Shown: piece after piece, positions 1 to 7,205 of the stretch
Layout of the letters: every line of letters begins with the position of its first letter
How positions within the stretch are numbered: position 1 is the stretch's first letter
Virus record (IMG/VR): IMGVR_UViG_3300042305_002533
Coordinates: 62,001-126,000 of that record
Length of the DNA stretch: 64,000 nt
Direction: 5' to 3' (one strand)
DNA from: a virus
Translations under genes and position numbers: made by a program
The notes under the pieces: generated by a model
Databases searched by the model: none
Told to the model about the DNA's origin: nothing
The model's input: the letters and a program-made list of their open reading frames with translations, nothing else

Positions 1-246
1 ACACACTGCTCGATTGATATTTGTGTAGATATAAAATGACGGCCGCCGGTCCTCGTGCCCCGGCGCCAAACAATTCATCAAGAGCGTGGTTGCACCCCGC
101 TGCTCAATCTTTTTGTTTGGATAAAGCTGCTCAAGGAGCAGCCTTAATTTTGAAACTTGAAGCCGGTCAAACAACGAGTCGCCAAACGAACTGCTGACCG
201 TGGCTTCAGCAGCGGGCGCAGCAGCGTTGTTTTTTGTGCGAGCCAT
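1..246 (-). CDS. DNA primase-like protein, N-terminal part (runs off window)
   Basis: Partial gene: the frame is open from the ATG at 244-246 to the window edge (82 codons seen). After a short Ala-rich N-terminus comes a segment with Cys, then His eight residues later region (CLAPGHEDRRPSF), an aromatic/basic stretch and a further Cys. This matches the CHC2 zinc finger at the start of DnaG-type primases and primase-helicases (Cys-x-x-x-x-His, then Arg-Pro-Ser-Phe). A purine-rich stretch lies just upstream. It follows the nuclease gene by 27 nt, which suggests a replication operon read leftwards. The catalytic TOPRIM part lies outside the window, so primase versus primase-helicase cannot be decided. 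Confidence 0.7.
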   Translation of the reverse strand, partial: MARTKNNAAAPAAEATVSSSFGDSLFDRLQVSKLRLLLEQLYPNKKIEQRGATTLLMNCLAPGHEDRRPSFYIYTNINRAVC

Positions 247-273
247 GCGGGAGCCCTTTCCGCCTTGTGAGGC

Positions 274-1113
274 TTACAGATTAGTACCTCCGCGCTTCTT
301 CTTCCGCTGCTCGACAACCTCTGCACCTACGCTGCAGGCATCAACGTAGCCACAGTAGTCACACTGCCACCCAGTTTCGGGCTCAGCTTTGTGCTCGTCG
401 ATCAGTTGAAGTTTCCGCGCTGACTTGTTTAAATAAGTAGCAAGCCATGGCCGCAAGCCCACTACGGCCTCTCGGGTCCAGGCCCCGGAGTCGCCGTTCT
501 CGCGCGGAAACCAATCTACGCTGTCCGTGCCGATATAGTTGATCCCGCACTGCACCGCGTGCACCGGGAAATTGGCCATGACCATGAGCATGTACGCGTA
601 AAACTGCGTCGAATGCTCCTGAATCCTTTTCTTTTTCCCGCTCTTATGATCGAGCACGATCATCACGTTGTCGCGCGTGATCATGGCGTGATCAAGCACG
701 CCGCGAAGTAAGCTCGTATTGTCGAAAAAAGAAGTGTGGGTGAAGTCAGCCTTCATCCCCAGCTGATGTTCGACAAACTCTTGCGTAACGCCGTTGGCTT
801 CTTTAAAGCGCCGAATACGAACGCCGAAATCGGCAATCGCGGGCAGCCTAGTCAAAACCTCTCGGTGCTCGTCAGTGGTCAGTTCGTCTTTTGTGGTGGC
901 TTCCGTCAGAAGCTTCGTAAGATCTTGCCCGTTCTGCTTGAGCTCAGCTTCAAGCAGCGCGTGCGCCACAACGCCCACTCGCGACGAAGAGCTCTTTCGC
1001 CCTTCTTTCTGCTTGCGGACGTATTTGTAATCAAACTGCACTCCGCAGAGATCGAGAAGGTTCGCCTTCGAGATAGACCACGGGCCGTGCTTGAGAACGC
1101 GCTCGTCGAACAT
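274..1113 (-). CDS. PD-(D/E)XK exonuclease, Cas4/RecB-like, with Fe-S cysteines
   Basis: A 279-residue protein with the layout of Cas4/AddB-like nucleases. One Cys sits near the N-terminus (C23, in LDLCG) and three lie near the C-terminus (CDYCGYVDAC), the usual four ligands of a 4Fe-4S cluster. Between them are RGVLDHA and VLDHKSGK, which fit the Asp and D/E-x-K metal-binding motifs of the PD-(D/E)XK fold. Role: DNA end processing in replication or recombination. The longer reading frame opens at 1173, but that codon lies in the T-tract of a terminator; the ATG at 1113 has AAGGGG seven nt upstream and is preferred. A dispersed palindrome lies just upstream of this start. Confidence 0.8.
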   Translation of the reverse strand: MFDERVLKHGPWSISKANLLDLCGVQFDYKYVRKQKEGRKSSSSRVGVVAHALLEAELKQNGQDLTKLLTEATTKDELTTDEHREVLTRLPAIADFGVRIRRFKEANGVTQEFVEHQLGMKADFTHTSFFDNTSLLRGVLDHAMITRDNVMIVLDHKSGKKKRIQEHSTQFYAYMLMVMANFPVHAVQCGINYIGTDSVDWFPRENGDSGAWTREAVVGLRPWLATYLNKSARKLQLIDEHKAEPETGWQCDYCGYVDACSVGAEVVEQRKKKRGGTNL

Positions 1114-1123
1114 AGTAAGCCCC

Positions 1124-1136
1124 TTCACGCCGTGAA
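1124..1136. repeat. Dispersed palindrome, TTCAC-GCC-GTGAA
   Basis: Perfect arms. Intergenic: between the 1178 terminator and the nuclease ATG at 1113, ten nt upstream of it. Confidence 0.9.
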
Positions 1137-1173
1137 TTACCAGCCGCTGGAATGTATCAAAAAGACAAGACAA

Positions 1174-1209
1174 GAAAAGCCCCGAGGCCGCCGTGGCGAC
1201 CTCGGGGCT
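1174..1209 (-). terminator. Rho-independent terminator of the 1227-2333 gene
   Basis: A 10-bp perfect stem (AGCCCCGAGG at 1178-1187 paired with 1200-1209) with a 12-nt loop. Read on the minus strand it is followed by TTTTCTTGTC. It lies directly after the stop of the Cys-cluster gene and before the nuclease gene, so the nuclease probably has its own promoter. Confidence 0.8.
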
Positions 1210-1226
1210 CCTCCCTACGCTACTGA

Positions 1227-2333
1227 CTACAGGTTGTTCTTGCTGTAGTCAGGAGCCATTCCAGCAGAGCTTGCAGCGGCCAGTAGCGCGTTCATGTCGG
1301 CCGGGGCATTGAGGACGGGAAGCGCCTTGGCGCCGCGCTCGTAGATGCCCCGAAGCTCGGGGGCATAGGCCTCGTGGAGAACGAGGCGGGCGAGCGTGCG
1401 CAGAACACCGCGCTCTGCCGCCGTGGTCGGTGCGCCTTGCGGCGCGTCATCCGTCACGTGAGGCGTCGCCGTAAGGGAAAACCAGCGCCCCTTGTCGTTG
1501 CGCTCTTCCGCGACACCGAGGTCAAACCACACGTCCCAGGGCTTACCCTTCTGACGGCGGATGGGCTCGACGGCCTTCTTGAGGCTTTGACCCTTCACGG
1601 TGATGGCATAGATGCCCTTGAAACCGTGAAGCACGAAGTAGATTCGCACTTCATCGGTGCAGCTATCTGCCGCCCACTTCCCGTTGGCGTACGGGCGATG
1701 CGGGCACGCGGCGCAGTTGCCATAACGGCTACCGCGCACGCGATCGAGCGAATAGCAGATCGGCGCCTTGCTATTCGGGTTCATGTCCGGAGGGACATTT
1801 GAGCGGTCATTGGCCGCTCGAAGTTGCCGCGTTTGAAGCACCTGCAGGATCGCCGCCTTGAAGGTCTTGCCGATCTTCAAAGAGCGGGCCTGCGCCTCGT
1901 TGAACGCCGCCAGCACAAGGCCGTCGGACGTATAGACCGAGCCGACGGGGGCCGTCGCCGGACGCGCCGGGTCGTCGCCGACGCCGTGATAGAGCTTGGC
2001 GAGAGGGATCTTGAAATCCGCCCGCGCCGAGACGAAGCCCTCGCGCACCGGGTTGAGGTTATCGATCATGCCGTTGAAGGCTTCCTGGTCTTGCTCCGGA
2101 AGCGACACGATCATCGCGTCCAGCTCGCCCTCTTCAGGCGCGGACATAACCTCGAACAACTGACGGATCGGCTTCGGCAGATCAGCCTGCCAATCGGGCG
2201 CGACATTCGCCGCTTCCGGCTCGGCGTCGATGACGGCTTCGACGACCGGGTCAATTGCTACCGGTGCGGTCTCCTGGGTAGTGGTCACGGGTGCCTCTTC
2301 GAGGGTGGTGGAGATGTTGTTTTTCTTAGCCAC
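1227..2333 (-). CDS. Conserved phage protein with Cys cluster, possibly ssDNA-binding
   Basis: A 368-residue protein. The N-terminal ~60 residues are acidic and Pro/Ala/Thr-rich. The core has a cysteine cluster (one Cys, then CAACPH, then a further Cys, about residues 190-225), followed by a beta-rich stretch (RIYFVLHGF, ITVKGQSL). The start is GTG with a strong AAGGAGG five nt upstream. It sits between the nuclease and the divergent sigma factor and ends in its own terminator. Phage proteins with a similar Cys cluster near primase genes are sometimes called ssDNA-binding proteins; I could not confirm this from sequence alone, so the function is a guess. Presence as a real gene is certain. 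Confidence 0.75.
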   Translation of the reverse strand: MAKKNNISTTLEEAPVTTTQETAPVAIDPVVEAVIDAEPEAANVAPDWQADLPKPIRQLFEVMSAPEEGELDAMIVSLPEQDQEAFNGMIDNLNPVREGFVSARADFKIPLAKLYHGVGDDPARPATAPVGSVYTSDGLVLAAFNEAQARSLKIGKTFKAAILQVLQTRQLRAANDRSNVPPDMNPNSKAPICYSLDRVRGSRYGNCAACPHRPYANGKWAADSCTDEVRIYFVLHGFKGIYAITVKGQSLKKAVEPIRRQKGKPWDVWFDLGVAEERNDKGRWFSLTATPHVTDDAPQGAPTTAAERGVLRTLARLVLHEAYAPELRGIYERGAKALPVLNAPADMNALLAAASSAGMAPDYSKNNL

Positions 2334-2387
2334 GATGGCCTCCTTGCCTAACCAACGCTAGGCGGGTAGAGAATAAGCTAAGTCGCC

Positions 2388-3209
2388 GTGCCTGTAAACA
2401 AGAAAGTTAAATCTGCACCTCTGAACGCTGACGCCCTGACTTCGAAGTATTTCAACGATGTCAGTCGGCACAAACTGCCTACGTTACAGGAGGAACGCCG
2501 ACTTTTCACGGCGTACAAAGACGCGCAGACGAAGGCTGAGATCGGAAGAACCGCAAGCGAGCGCACCCAAGGGGCGCGAGACCGCGCTGAGATCGGAAAA
2601 TCGATCGCGTGTGGCTATCTCCGATTTGTCATCCTACAAGCCCGCCGCAAAACTTCAGACCCGCAACTCCTGAAAGATTTAATCTCACAGGGCAACGTTG
2701 GCCTGATGCTCGGCATAAGCAAGTTCGATCTAGCGTACGGCGTACGGTTTTTGACGTACGCCGCCAGTTGGATCGACGTGTGTATGCAAGAGTATTTGCA
2801 TAAACTGGGAACGGTACACGTCCCCAGCCACACGCGAAAAGAAATGCGTAAGCGTAGAAAGAACGCCGCAGACCTGGAGGCGCAACAATACGAAGAGCCT
2901 CAAGTGACGTCGATCGCCAACGTTACGCTTATTTCCGATATCGAAACGGATCAGGCGCCGATTGAAAACGACCTGTTTCAATACATGATGCTGGCCGACC
3001 TGACCCGCGCCGAACAGCTCGTAGTTATTTACGCCCACGGGCTTAGAGGGAACGAGCTGTGTTCAGAGGACATCGCGCAGCTATTTTTTGAGCTCGATGG
3101 CTCAGTGTTTAGCCGCAACGAAATTGAACAAGCAAAGCAAGCGGGACTAAACAAGATCAAATCCCTCATGGCCGCGAAAGGCATCACGGCCATGAGGGAC
3201 TTTTTATGA
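2388..3209 (+). CDS. Sigma-70 family RNA polymerase sigma factor
   Basis: A 273-residue protein. Residues ~13-45 (DALTSKYFNDVSRHKLP) resemble sigma region 1.2. Residues ~75-150 resemble region 2: LISQGNVGLMLGISKFD, then a GVRFLTYAASWID segment like the FSTYAxWWIR motif that binds and melts the -10 element. LGTVHVPSHTRKE matches the start of region 3. The C-terminal part (LTRAEQLVVIYAHGL) is a weak region 4. The start is GTG with no Shine-Dalgarno sequence, preceded by TAAGCT eight nt upstream. With a phage RNA polymerase in the same window, it is the obvious candidate for directing that enzyme, though it could instead redirect host polymerase. A dispersed-palindrome remnant lies at 2505-2517. 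Confidence 0.85.
   Translation: MPVNKKVKSAPLNADALTSKYFNDVSRHKLPTLQEERRLFTAYKDAQTKAEIGRTASERTQGARDRAEIGKSIACGYLRFVILQARRKTSDPQLLKDLISQGNVGLMLGISKFDLAYGVRFLTYAASWIDVCMQEYLHKLGTVHVPSHTRKEMRKRRKNAADLEAQQYEEPQVTSIANVTLISDIETDQAPIENDLFQYMMLADLTRAEQLVVIYAHGLRGNELCSEDIAQLFFELDGSVFSRNEIEQAKQAGLNKIKSLMAAKGITAMRDFL
3162..3205 (+). terminator. Rho-independent terminator overlapping the sigma gene 3' end
   Basis: A 12-bp perfect stem (3162-3173 with 3188-3199) and a 14-nt loop, followed by CTTTTT. It lies inside the last codons of the sigma gene, whose stop is at 3207-3209. The ParB gene converges on it. Confidence 0.85.
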
Positions 3210-3213
3210 GCGA

Positions 3214-4272
3214 TCAGCCCTCGGCCTCTTCGTCAGCCACGATCGACTTCGGAAGCGCCTTGAGGCCCGACGCGAGCTTGAGGCCGTCGAGCTTGCCCCG
3301 CTCGTAAGCGAGCTTCGCCTCGTCGACCGAGTCCTTCGCGCGCATCCGAGTGATCTTGGCATCGATGCTGTTGAGCAGCGCGCGGAGCTCGGCAGCCTTG
3401 ACAACCGCGATGCTGTCGATCGCGTACTTCTCCTCAGCCTCGGCCTCAACCTCGGCCTCGGCCTCAGCCTCCTCGCCCTCACCCTTCTTCGCCTTCTTGG
3501 CAGCGGCCCGCTCCTTGGCCGCCTGCGCGGCCGCTTCGAGCTTGGCCTCCAGCCGCTTGGCCGCCTCGTCGATATCGTCGGCGGTCCAGCCCTTCTCGAT
3601 GGCCTTCACGGCGATCGCGTACTGCTGGTCCCCATCCTTGACGGCCTTGAGCGCACGGATCTTCGTGCCGGTGCCGGGCTCAAGCTGGCCCTTGCGGACC
3701 ATCTTTTGCACGCGGTCGTCGCAGTCGAAGACGGAGAGATACTGCGACACCTTCGAGTCGGCGACACCGAGCTTCTCCTTGATCTCGGTCTGCTTGAGGC
3801 CGTAGTCGTCACGGAGCATCCGCATGTAGTTCGCCTCGTCCCAGAAAGACAGGCTGCGGCGCTTGATGTTCTCGACACCGCACGCGATGATCGCCTCCAG
3901 AAGGGTCAGCGTCTTGATGTGAACCGGAATGACCCGGTTCTTGTCATTGCCCGCCGCGATCGCCGCGCGCACGCGCTGGCGGCCGGCGACGATGAGCAGC
4001 CCCGTCTTGCCCGTGTTGCGGTCACGAACGGGCGTGACGAGCGGCGGCTGCAGAATGCCGTTAACCTTGACGTCGTCCGCGAACGACGGCTCAAGCTTGA
4101 GGTTCTCCGAGTCCGCGCGCGAGTCGAAGTTCGGGAAGATCAGCGTGTTCGGATCGACGTTGTCAGCGGACTTGGTCGCCTCCAGCATCTCGAACGGGAA
4201 GGTGTCGACAGCGTCGACGGCGGGGGTTGCGGCCTTGCGGGCCTTCTTGGTGGTCGTCTCAGTGGTGGTCAT
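3214..4272 (-). CDS. ParB-family DNA-binding CTPase-like protein
   Basis: A 352-residue ParB/Spo0J/KorB-type protein. Residues ~90-110 hold VAGRQRVRAA, matching the GxxRxxA CTP-binding motif, and ~135 holds ENIKR, matching ENxxR. Both are the signature of ParB proteins that load on parS as CTP-dependent clamps. A helix-turn-helix follows (LKQTEIKEKLGVADSKVSQY, ~160-180). The C-terminal third has a long Ala/Glu/Lys helix with an acidic run and could dimerise. No ParA is visible in the window. Its likely targets are the parS-like palindromes spread through the genome. Overlap of 14 nt with the upstream gene shows it is part of a leftward operon; it converges on the sigma gene. Confidence 0.88.
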   Translation of the reverse strand: MTTTETTTKKARKAATPAVDAVDTFPFEMLEATKSADNVDPNTLIFPNFDSRADSENLKLEPSFADDVKVNGILQPPLVTPVRDRNTGKTGLLIVAGRQRVRAAIAAGNDKNRVIPVHIKTLTLLEAIIACGVENIKRRSLSFWDEANYMRMLRDDYGLKQTEIKEKLGVADSKVSQYLSVFDCDDRVQKMVRKGQLEPGTGTKIRALKAVKDGDQQYAIAVKAIEKGWTADDIDEAAKRLEAKLEAAAQAAKERAAAKKAKKGEGEEAEAEAEVEAEAEEKYAIDSIAVVKAAELRALLNSIDAKITRMRAKDSVDEAKLAYERGKLDGLKLASGLKALPKSIVADEEAEG

Positions 4273-4615
4273 TGTCTTCTTCTCCTAGAGAGATGGGGTC
4301 GCCGCGCAGAATTTTTCGTAGCTGCGCCACTACGTACTCTTTGTCCAGAAGAGCAAAAGGAAAATCGAGGATGGGCCGGCCCTCGATCAGATGACGGTAC
4401 GCCTTCCAGAATTCAGCCGAGACGTGTAATTCTGAAGCCGGAGCCGCCATGTAGCAAGTAAAAAGAAACGTCACGATTCTTTTGTGGAGGACGGGGTCGG
4501 AGAGCACGTGGGCGTAGTCACGCCTTATCGCTCGAAGGGCGCGGTTCCGCAATTCGGACACATACGCGAGGTCTGCGATGTCTCCTGATCGTACCCGTGG
4601 ACCGGACTTCCGCAT
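4259..4615 (-). CDS. Hypothetical protein upstream of ParB
   Basis: A 118-residue protein with no motif I recognise; it is helical, basic in the first half (ELRNRALRAIRRDY) and ends acidic. The ATG at 4615 is preferred over an upstream TTG because GGAGGG lies ten nt before it. Its end overlaps the ParB start by 14 nt, so the two are probably translationally coupled. Its first ~90 nt overlap the end of the zinc-ribbon gene in another frame, which is long for this genome; an internal start would remove the conflict but has no visible ribosome site. Confidence 0.6.
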   Translation of the reverse strand: MRKSGPRVRSGDIADLAYVSELRNRALRAIRRDYAHVLSDPVLHKRIVTFLFTCYMAAPASELHVSAEFWKAYRHLIEGRPILDFPFALLDKEYVVAQLRKILRGDPISLGEEDNDHH

Positions 4616-4743
4616 CGTGGACAATCCCTCCCCTCCCCTACAAAAAAGGCCTGCTTGCCCGGCTTTTGAGAGCCCGACGAAGGAAGCGCAGGCCCTTCTA
4701 CCACGTTCTCTTCAGAATTTGTAACGACGCCGAATTTCTGCAT
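4525..4743 (-). CDS. Small zinc-ribbon protein
   Basis: A 72-residue protein ending in two CPxCG knuckles (CPRCGSP and CPNCGTAP), a typical zinc ribbon, after a low-complexity N-terminus. Function unknown; such proteins often bind nucleic acid or regulate transcription. The ribosome site is weak and the 3' end overlaps the next gene by about 90 nt, so the start of one of the two is uncertain. Confidence 0.55.
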   Translation of the reverse strand: MQKFGVVTNSEENVVEGPALPSSGSQKPGKQAFFVGEGRDCPRCGSPVHGYDQETSQTSRMCPNCGTAPFER

Positions 4744-4777
4744 GTCGATGCTTTATCAGGCGCCGCTTTGAAGTCAA

Positions 4778-5257
4778 TCAAATTTCGTCCTTGAAGTCTT
4801 CGGGGTCTTTGCCGAACTCTTCGATCGACGGCGCCACTTGTACACGGGAAAAACGGTCGCGCGCCGGTTGATGCTGCACCCGCGCAGGATCTGGTATTTT
4901 GCGGATAAACTCTTGACTTTGCCCGATCATCGCCCGGATAGACTTTTCGTTTTGAAGCCGCTCGGGAAGAGTCTCTGCGGCATCAAGGACGCGGTCGGGC
5001 TCATTGCGAGCCTCACGTGGAGGCGCCGGGGGCGGGTCAAAGCGCCCGGCGCCTCTTGGCGTTTCTTCTTGCCGGGCGGGCAGCGAATTCACGGCGTGAA
5101 CTCGGATCCCGTCAACCTCTACGCTGACAGCCCCAAGCTCCTGATCGTAAAAGAGCCCGAACATCTCAGTGTCGGCCTCGGGCACGTGAAACCCCTGGCG
5201 CGTGAGATACTCGCGCACCGCAAGAAGCACGTCATCTTGCGTCAGTGTTATTTTCAT
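4778..5257 (-). CDS. Hypothetical protein downstream of helicase
   Basis: A 159-residue protein. The first ~60 residues look like a small alpha/beta domain (ITLTQDDVLLAVREYL), followed by a Pro/Arg-rich linker and a charged helical tail. No family recognised. The ATG has a strong AAGGAGGA upstream and overlaps the helicase stop by 26 nt, so it belongs to the same leftward transcript. A perfect dispersed palindrome (5088-5100) lies within the gene and encodes part of RVHAVNS. Confidence 0.7.
   Translation of the reverse strand: MKITLTQDDVLLAVREYLTRQGFHVPEADTEMFGLFYDQELGAVSVEVDGIRVHAVNSLPARQEETPRGAGRFDPPPAPPREARNEPDRVLDAAETLPERLQNEKSIRAMIGQSQEFIRKIPDPARVQHQPARDRFSRVQVAPSIEEFGKDPEDFKDEI
5088..5100. 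repeat. Dispersed palindrome, TTCAC-GGC-GTGAA
   Basis: Perfect arms, inside the 4778-5257 gene. Confidence 0.9.
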
Positions 5258-7205
5258 GGTCCTCCTTCAGTACGTTGAGATACGCGGTGTTTGCCACCGG
5301 CTTGGCTACTTCAGCACTGTACTTACAGCCTTTGCGGAAAGGCCGAATCTCGTCGCGGGCGCAGTCATTCATACGCTCACAAGACGCGCATGAAATCCGC
5401 TCCAGCATGGTGTACGCCACGTTATCCTTAAACGCGAGCGTTCTCGCCAAAAAGCCGTCCAGAGCCTGGGGGTGCGTGGACAGCAAGCGGTAAACAACCA
5501 TGTTGCGCGTCTGCCCTGGGCGGTTATTGCGCTCAAGCGACTGCTTGTAGTGCGTCAGGTTCCAGGTCAGCGCATAATAAATCATGTAATTTGCGGCCGT
5601 GAGCGTAACGCCAACGCCGGAGCTTACCTGTCCGATGTACACTCGGCAGATTGGGTCAGTTTGAAAGCGGCGGCTTAGCTCTTCAATCCGGCTGGTCGTT
5701 GATCCGTCTACGCGAACGTATTCATAACCTGCGTCTGAAACGGCCGTCTCGATGTCATTGAGCTCCTCAAGGTACGTCGCCCAGACGATGACCTTGTTCG
5801 CGTCGTCATCAGACAGCACATTGCCCAAGAGCTCTTTGAACGTCGCAAGCTTCGGGTTGGAAAGTCGTTTTATGGTCGTAGGAGGTTTTTCTTTGTAAAT
5901 GTGACACCGCTCCGTGTACGGGCGCACCCCAGTTTTAACGCAGCCCTGCACGTGCTCGCAGCCGTCACAGACGAGCGGGTCGGCGCCCTCAATGACGAAG
6001 CCTGAAACTAACTGCAAGAGCTTATTGACAAGGGCACCGCCGTGCGGGGTAGAAACCCCGCGCCCGCGTAAAGCGTTGGACTCCGCGTACGCAGCAAAAT
6101 CTTTGAGCCGCGCAATGCTGGCGTCATACTCCCGCGCTTGCGCCGAGGACAGGTCGAAGGGCACGTCAATGAACGTAACGGGCGGGAGGTCAATACACTC
6201 CTTCTTTTTCATGCGCGTCGCGATGCCTTCGACGCGCGCGTTCAGTTCATCCAGGTCGCGGTAGCCGTAGACCTGATGCTTATTGAACTTGGAATACACA
6301 AAGTGCTTTTGTTGATACGCGTACCAGGGCATGGGCATAAGCGCCGGCGAAAGAAAGCGCATCTGTGCATAGAGCTTGCCCGGATGATCAGCCGCTGTTC
6401 CCGAGAGCAAGTAGCGGCGGCACGCCTTGGCTGATAGCGTCAGCGCCGCCTGCGTTTGGGAGCTCTCATAGTTCCCGATGGAGTGAGACTCGTCAGAGAC
6501 AATCACCTGGTAGTCCAGGTCTTTCAGGCGCTTGGGGTGTTTATTTTTTGGGTCGAACTCAAGCCGCGCGCGGGCGTAGGAGAGCACAACGACGTCGGCG
6601 GTCTGGGCCGCCTCGTAGCTTTTGTCCGTACCGTCCCAGATAACTGCGCGCAAAGCGCCCTGTGTGCAGCGGCGGACTTCGTTAACCCACGTAGGCAGCA
6701 CTACCGGAGGCGCCATCACCAACATGCGCTTGAGCTCGGGATTTTCACGGCGTGAAAGCCGGAAGCCGTCGATCATCGTACGCGTTTTGCCGGTGCCCAT
6801 CTCCCAGAGAAAGAACGAACGCCACCACGCGGCGATGCGGCGGATGCCCAGTCTCTGGTGACGGTAAGGCTCAAACCCCTTGGGGAATTCAAAATCTTCG
6901 GGTAACTCGACCTCTTCGTTCTGGGCGTACGCCGACTTGGCGGCCCCCCAGACGTTGTCGGTCGCGCGCAAGTCATTTACGAAAGAAAGCGCAGAGGCCG
7001 TCCACTCGAGGTCAGGCGCTAAAACTTTCAGATCGTGCGCTACCGAAAGCCCGAAAGGATAGTATGCTGGAAAGAGCCAGTCGGCTCCTGACTGCACGGC
7101 GCCGGTTACACGCCGCCAGGGATCAGGAGACACGCTCGTCGGCGTGATGCGCCAAACGGGCGTAAGATTTAGATGAAGGCCACTAACTTTCACGCTGGGT
7201 GCCAT
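5232..7205 (-). CDS. SNF2-type superfamily 2 helicase/ATPase
   Basis: A 657-residue helicase. It has Walker A (EMGTGKTRTM), Walker B/motif II (SDESHS), motif III (LSGTAA) and a C-terminal RecA domain with VDGSTTSR and LERNNRPGQ, the arginine-finger motif VI of SNF2-like ATPases. Two Cys clusters are present: one inserted between the RecA domains (CDGCEH ... C), the other at the C-terminus (CASCERMNDC ... C), both probably zinc or Fe-S sites. Role: ATP-driven DNA remodelling or unwinding in replication. A GTG lies upstream at 7229, but the ATG at 7205 has GGAGGGAG eight nt upstream and is preferred. That ATG overlaps the start codon of the divergent portal gene. Confidence 0.88.
   Translation of the reverse strand: MAPSVKVSGLHLNLTPVWRITPTSVSPDPWRRVTGAVQSGADWLFPAYYPFGLSVAHDLKVLAPDLEWTASALSFVNDLRATDNVWGAAKSAYAQNEEVELPEDFEFPKGFEPYRHQRLGIRRIAAWWRSFFLWEMGTGKTRTMIDGFRLSRRENPELKRMLVMAPPVVLPTWVNEVRRCTQGALRAVIWDGTDKSYEAAQTADVVVLSYARARLEFDPKNKHPKRLKDLDYQVIVSDESHSIGNYESSQTQAALTLSAKACRRYLLSGTAADHPGKLYAQMRFLSPALMPMPWYAYQQKHFVYSKFNKHQVYGYRDLDELNARVEGIATRMKKKECIDLPPVTFIDVPFDLSSAQAREYDASIARLKDFAAYAESNALRGRGVSTPHGGALVNKLLQLVSGFVIEGADPLVCDGCEHVQGCVKTGVRPYTERCHIYKEKPPTTIKRLSNPKLATFKELLGNVLSDDDANKVIVWATYLEELNDIETAVSDAGYEYVRVDGSTTSRIEELSRRFQTDPICRVYIGQVSSGVGVTLTAANYMIYYALTWNLTHYKQSLERNNRPGQTRNMVVYRLLSTHPQALDGFLARTLAFKDNVAYTMLERISCASCERMNDCARDEIRPFRKGCKYSAEVAKPVANTAYLNVLKEDHENNTDAR
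6744..6756. repeat. Dispersed palindrome, TTCAC-GGC-GTGAA
   Basis: Perfect arms extended to TTTTCAC/GTGAAAG, inside the helicase. Confidence 0.9.

Noticed and set aside
1113-1173. Start of the nuclease at 1173
   Set aside because: This start lies in the T-tract of the upstream terminator and has no ribosome site; the ATG at 1113 does.
1374-2351. Plus-strand frames antisense to the 1227-2333 gene
   Set aside because: Arg-rich shadow frames with no motif; the minus-strand gene has a strong ribosome site and terminator.
3706-4461. 251-codon frame antisense to ParB
   Set aside because: Composition is that of a reversed ParB frame; no start signal.
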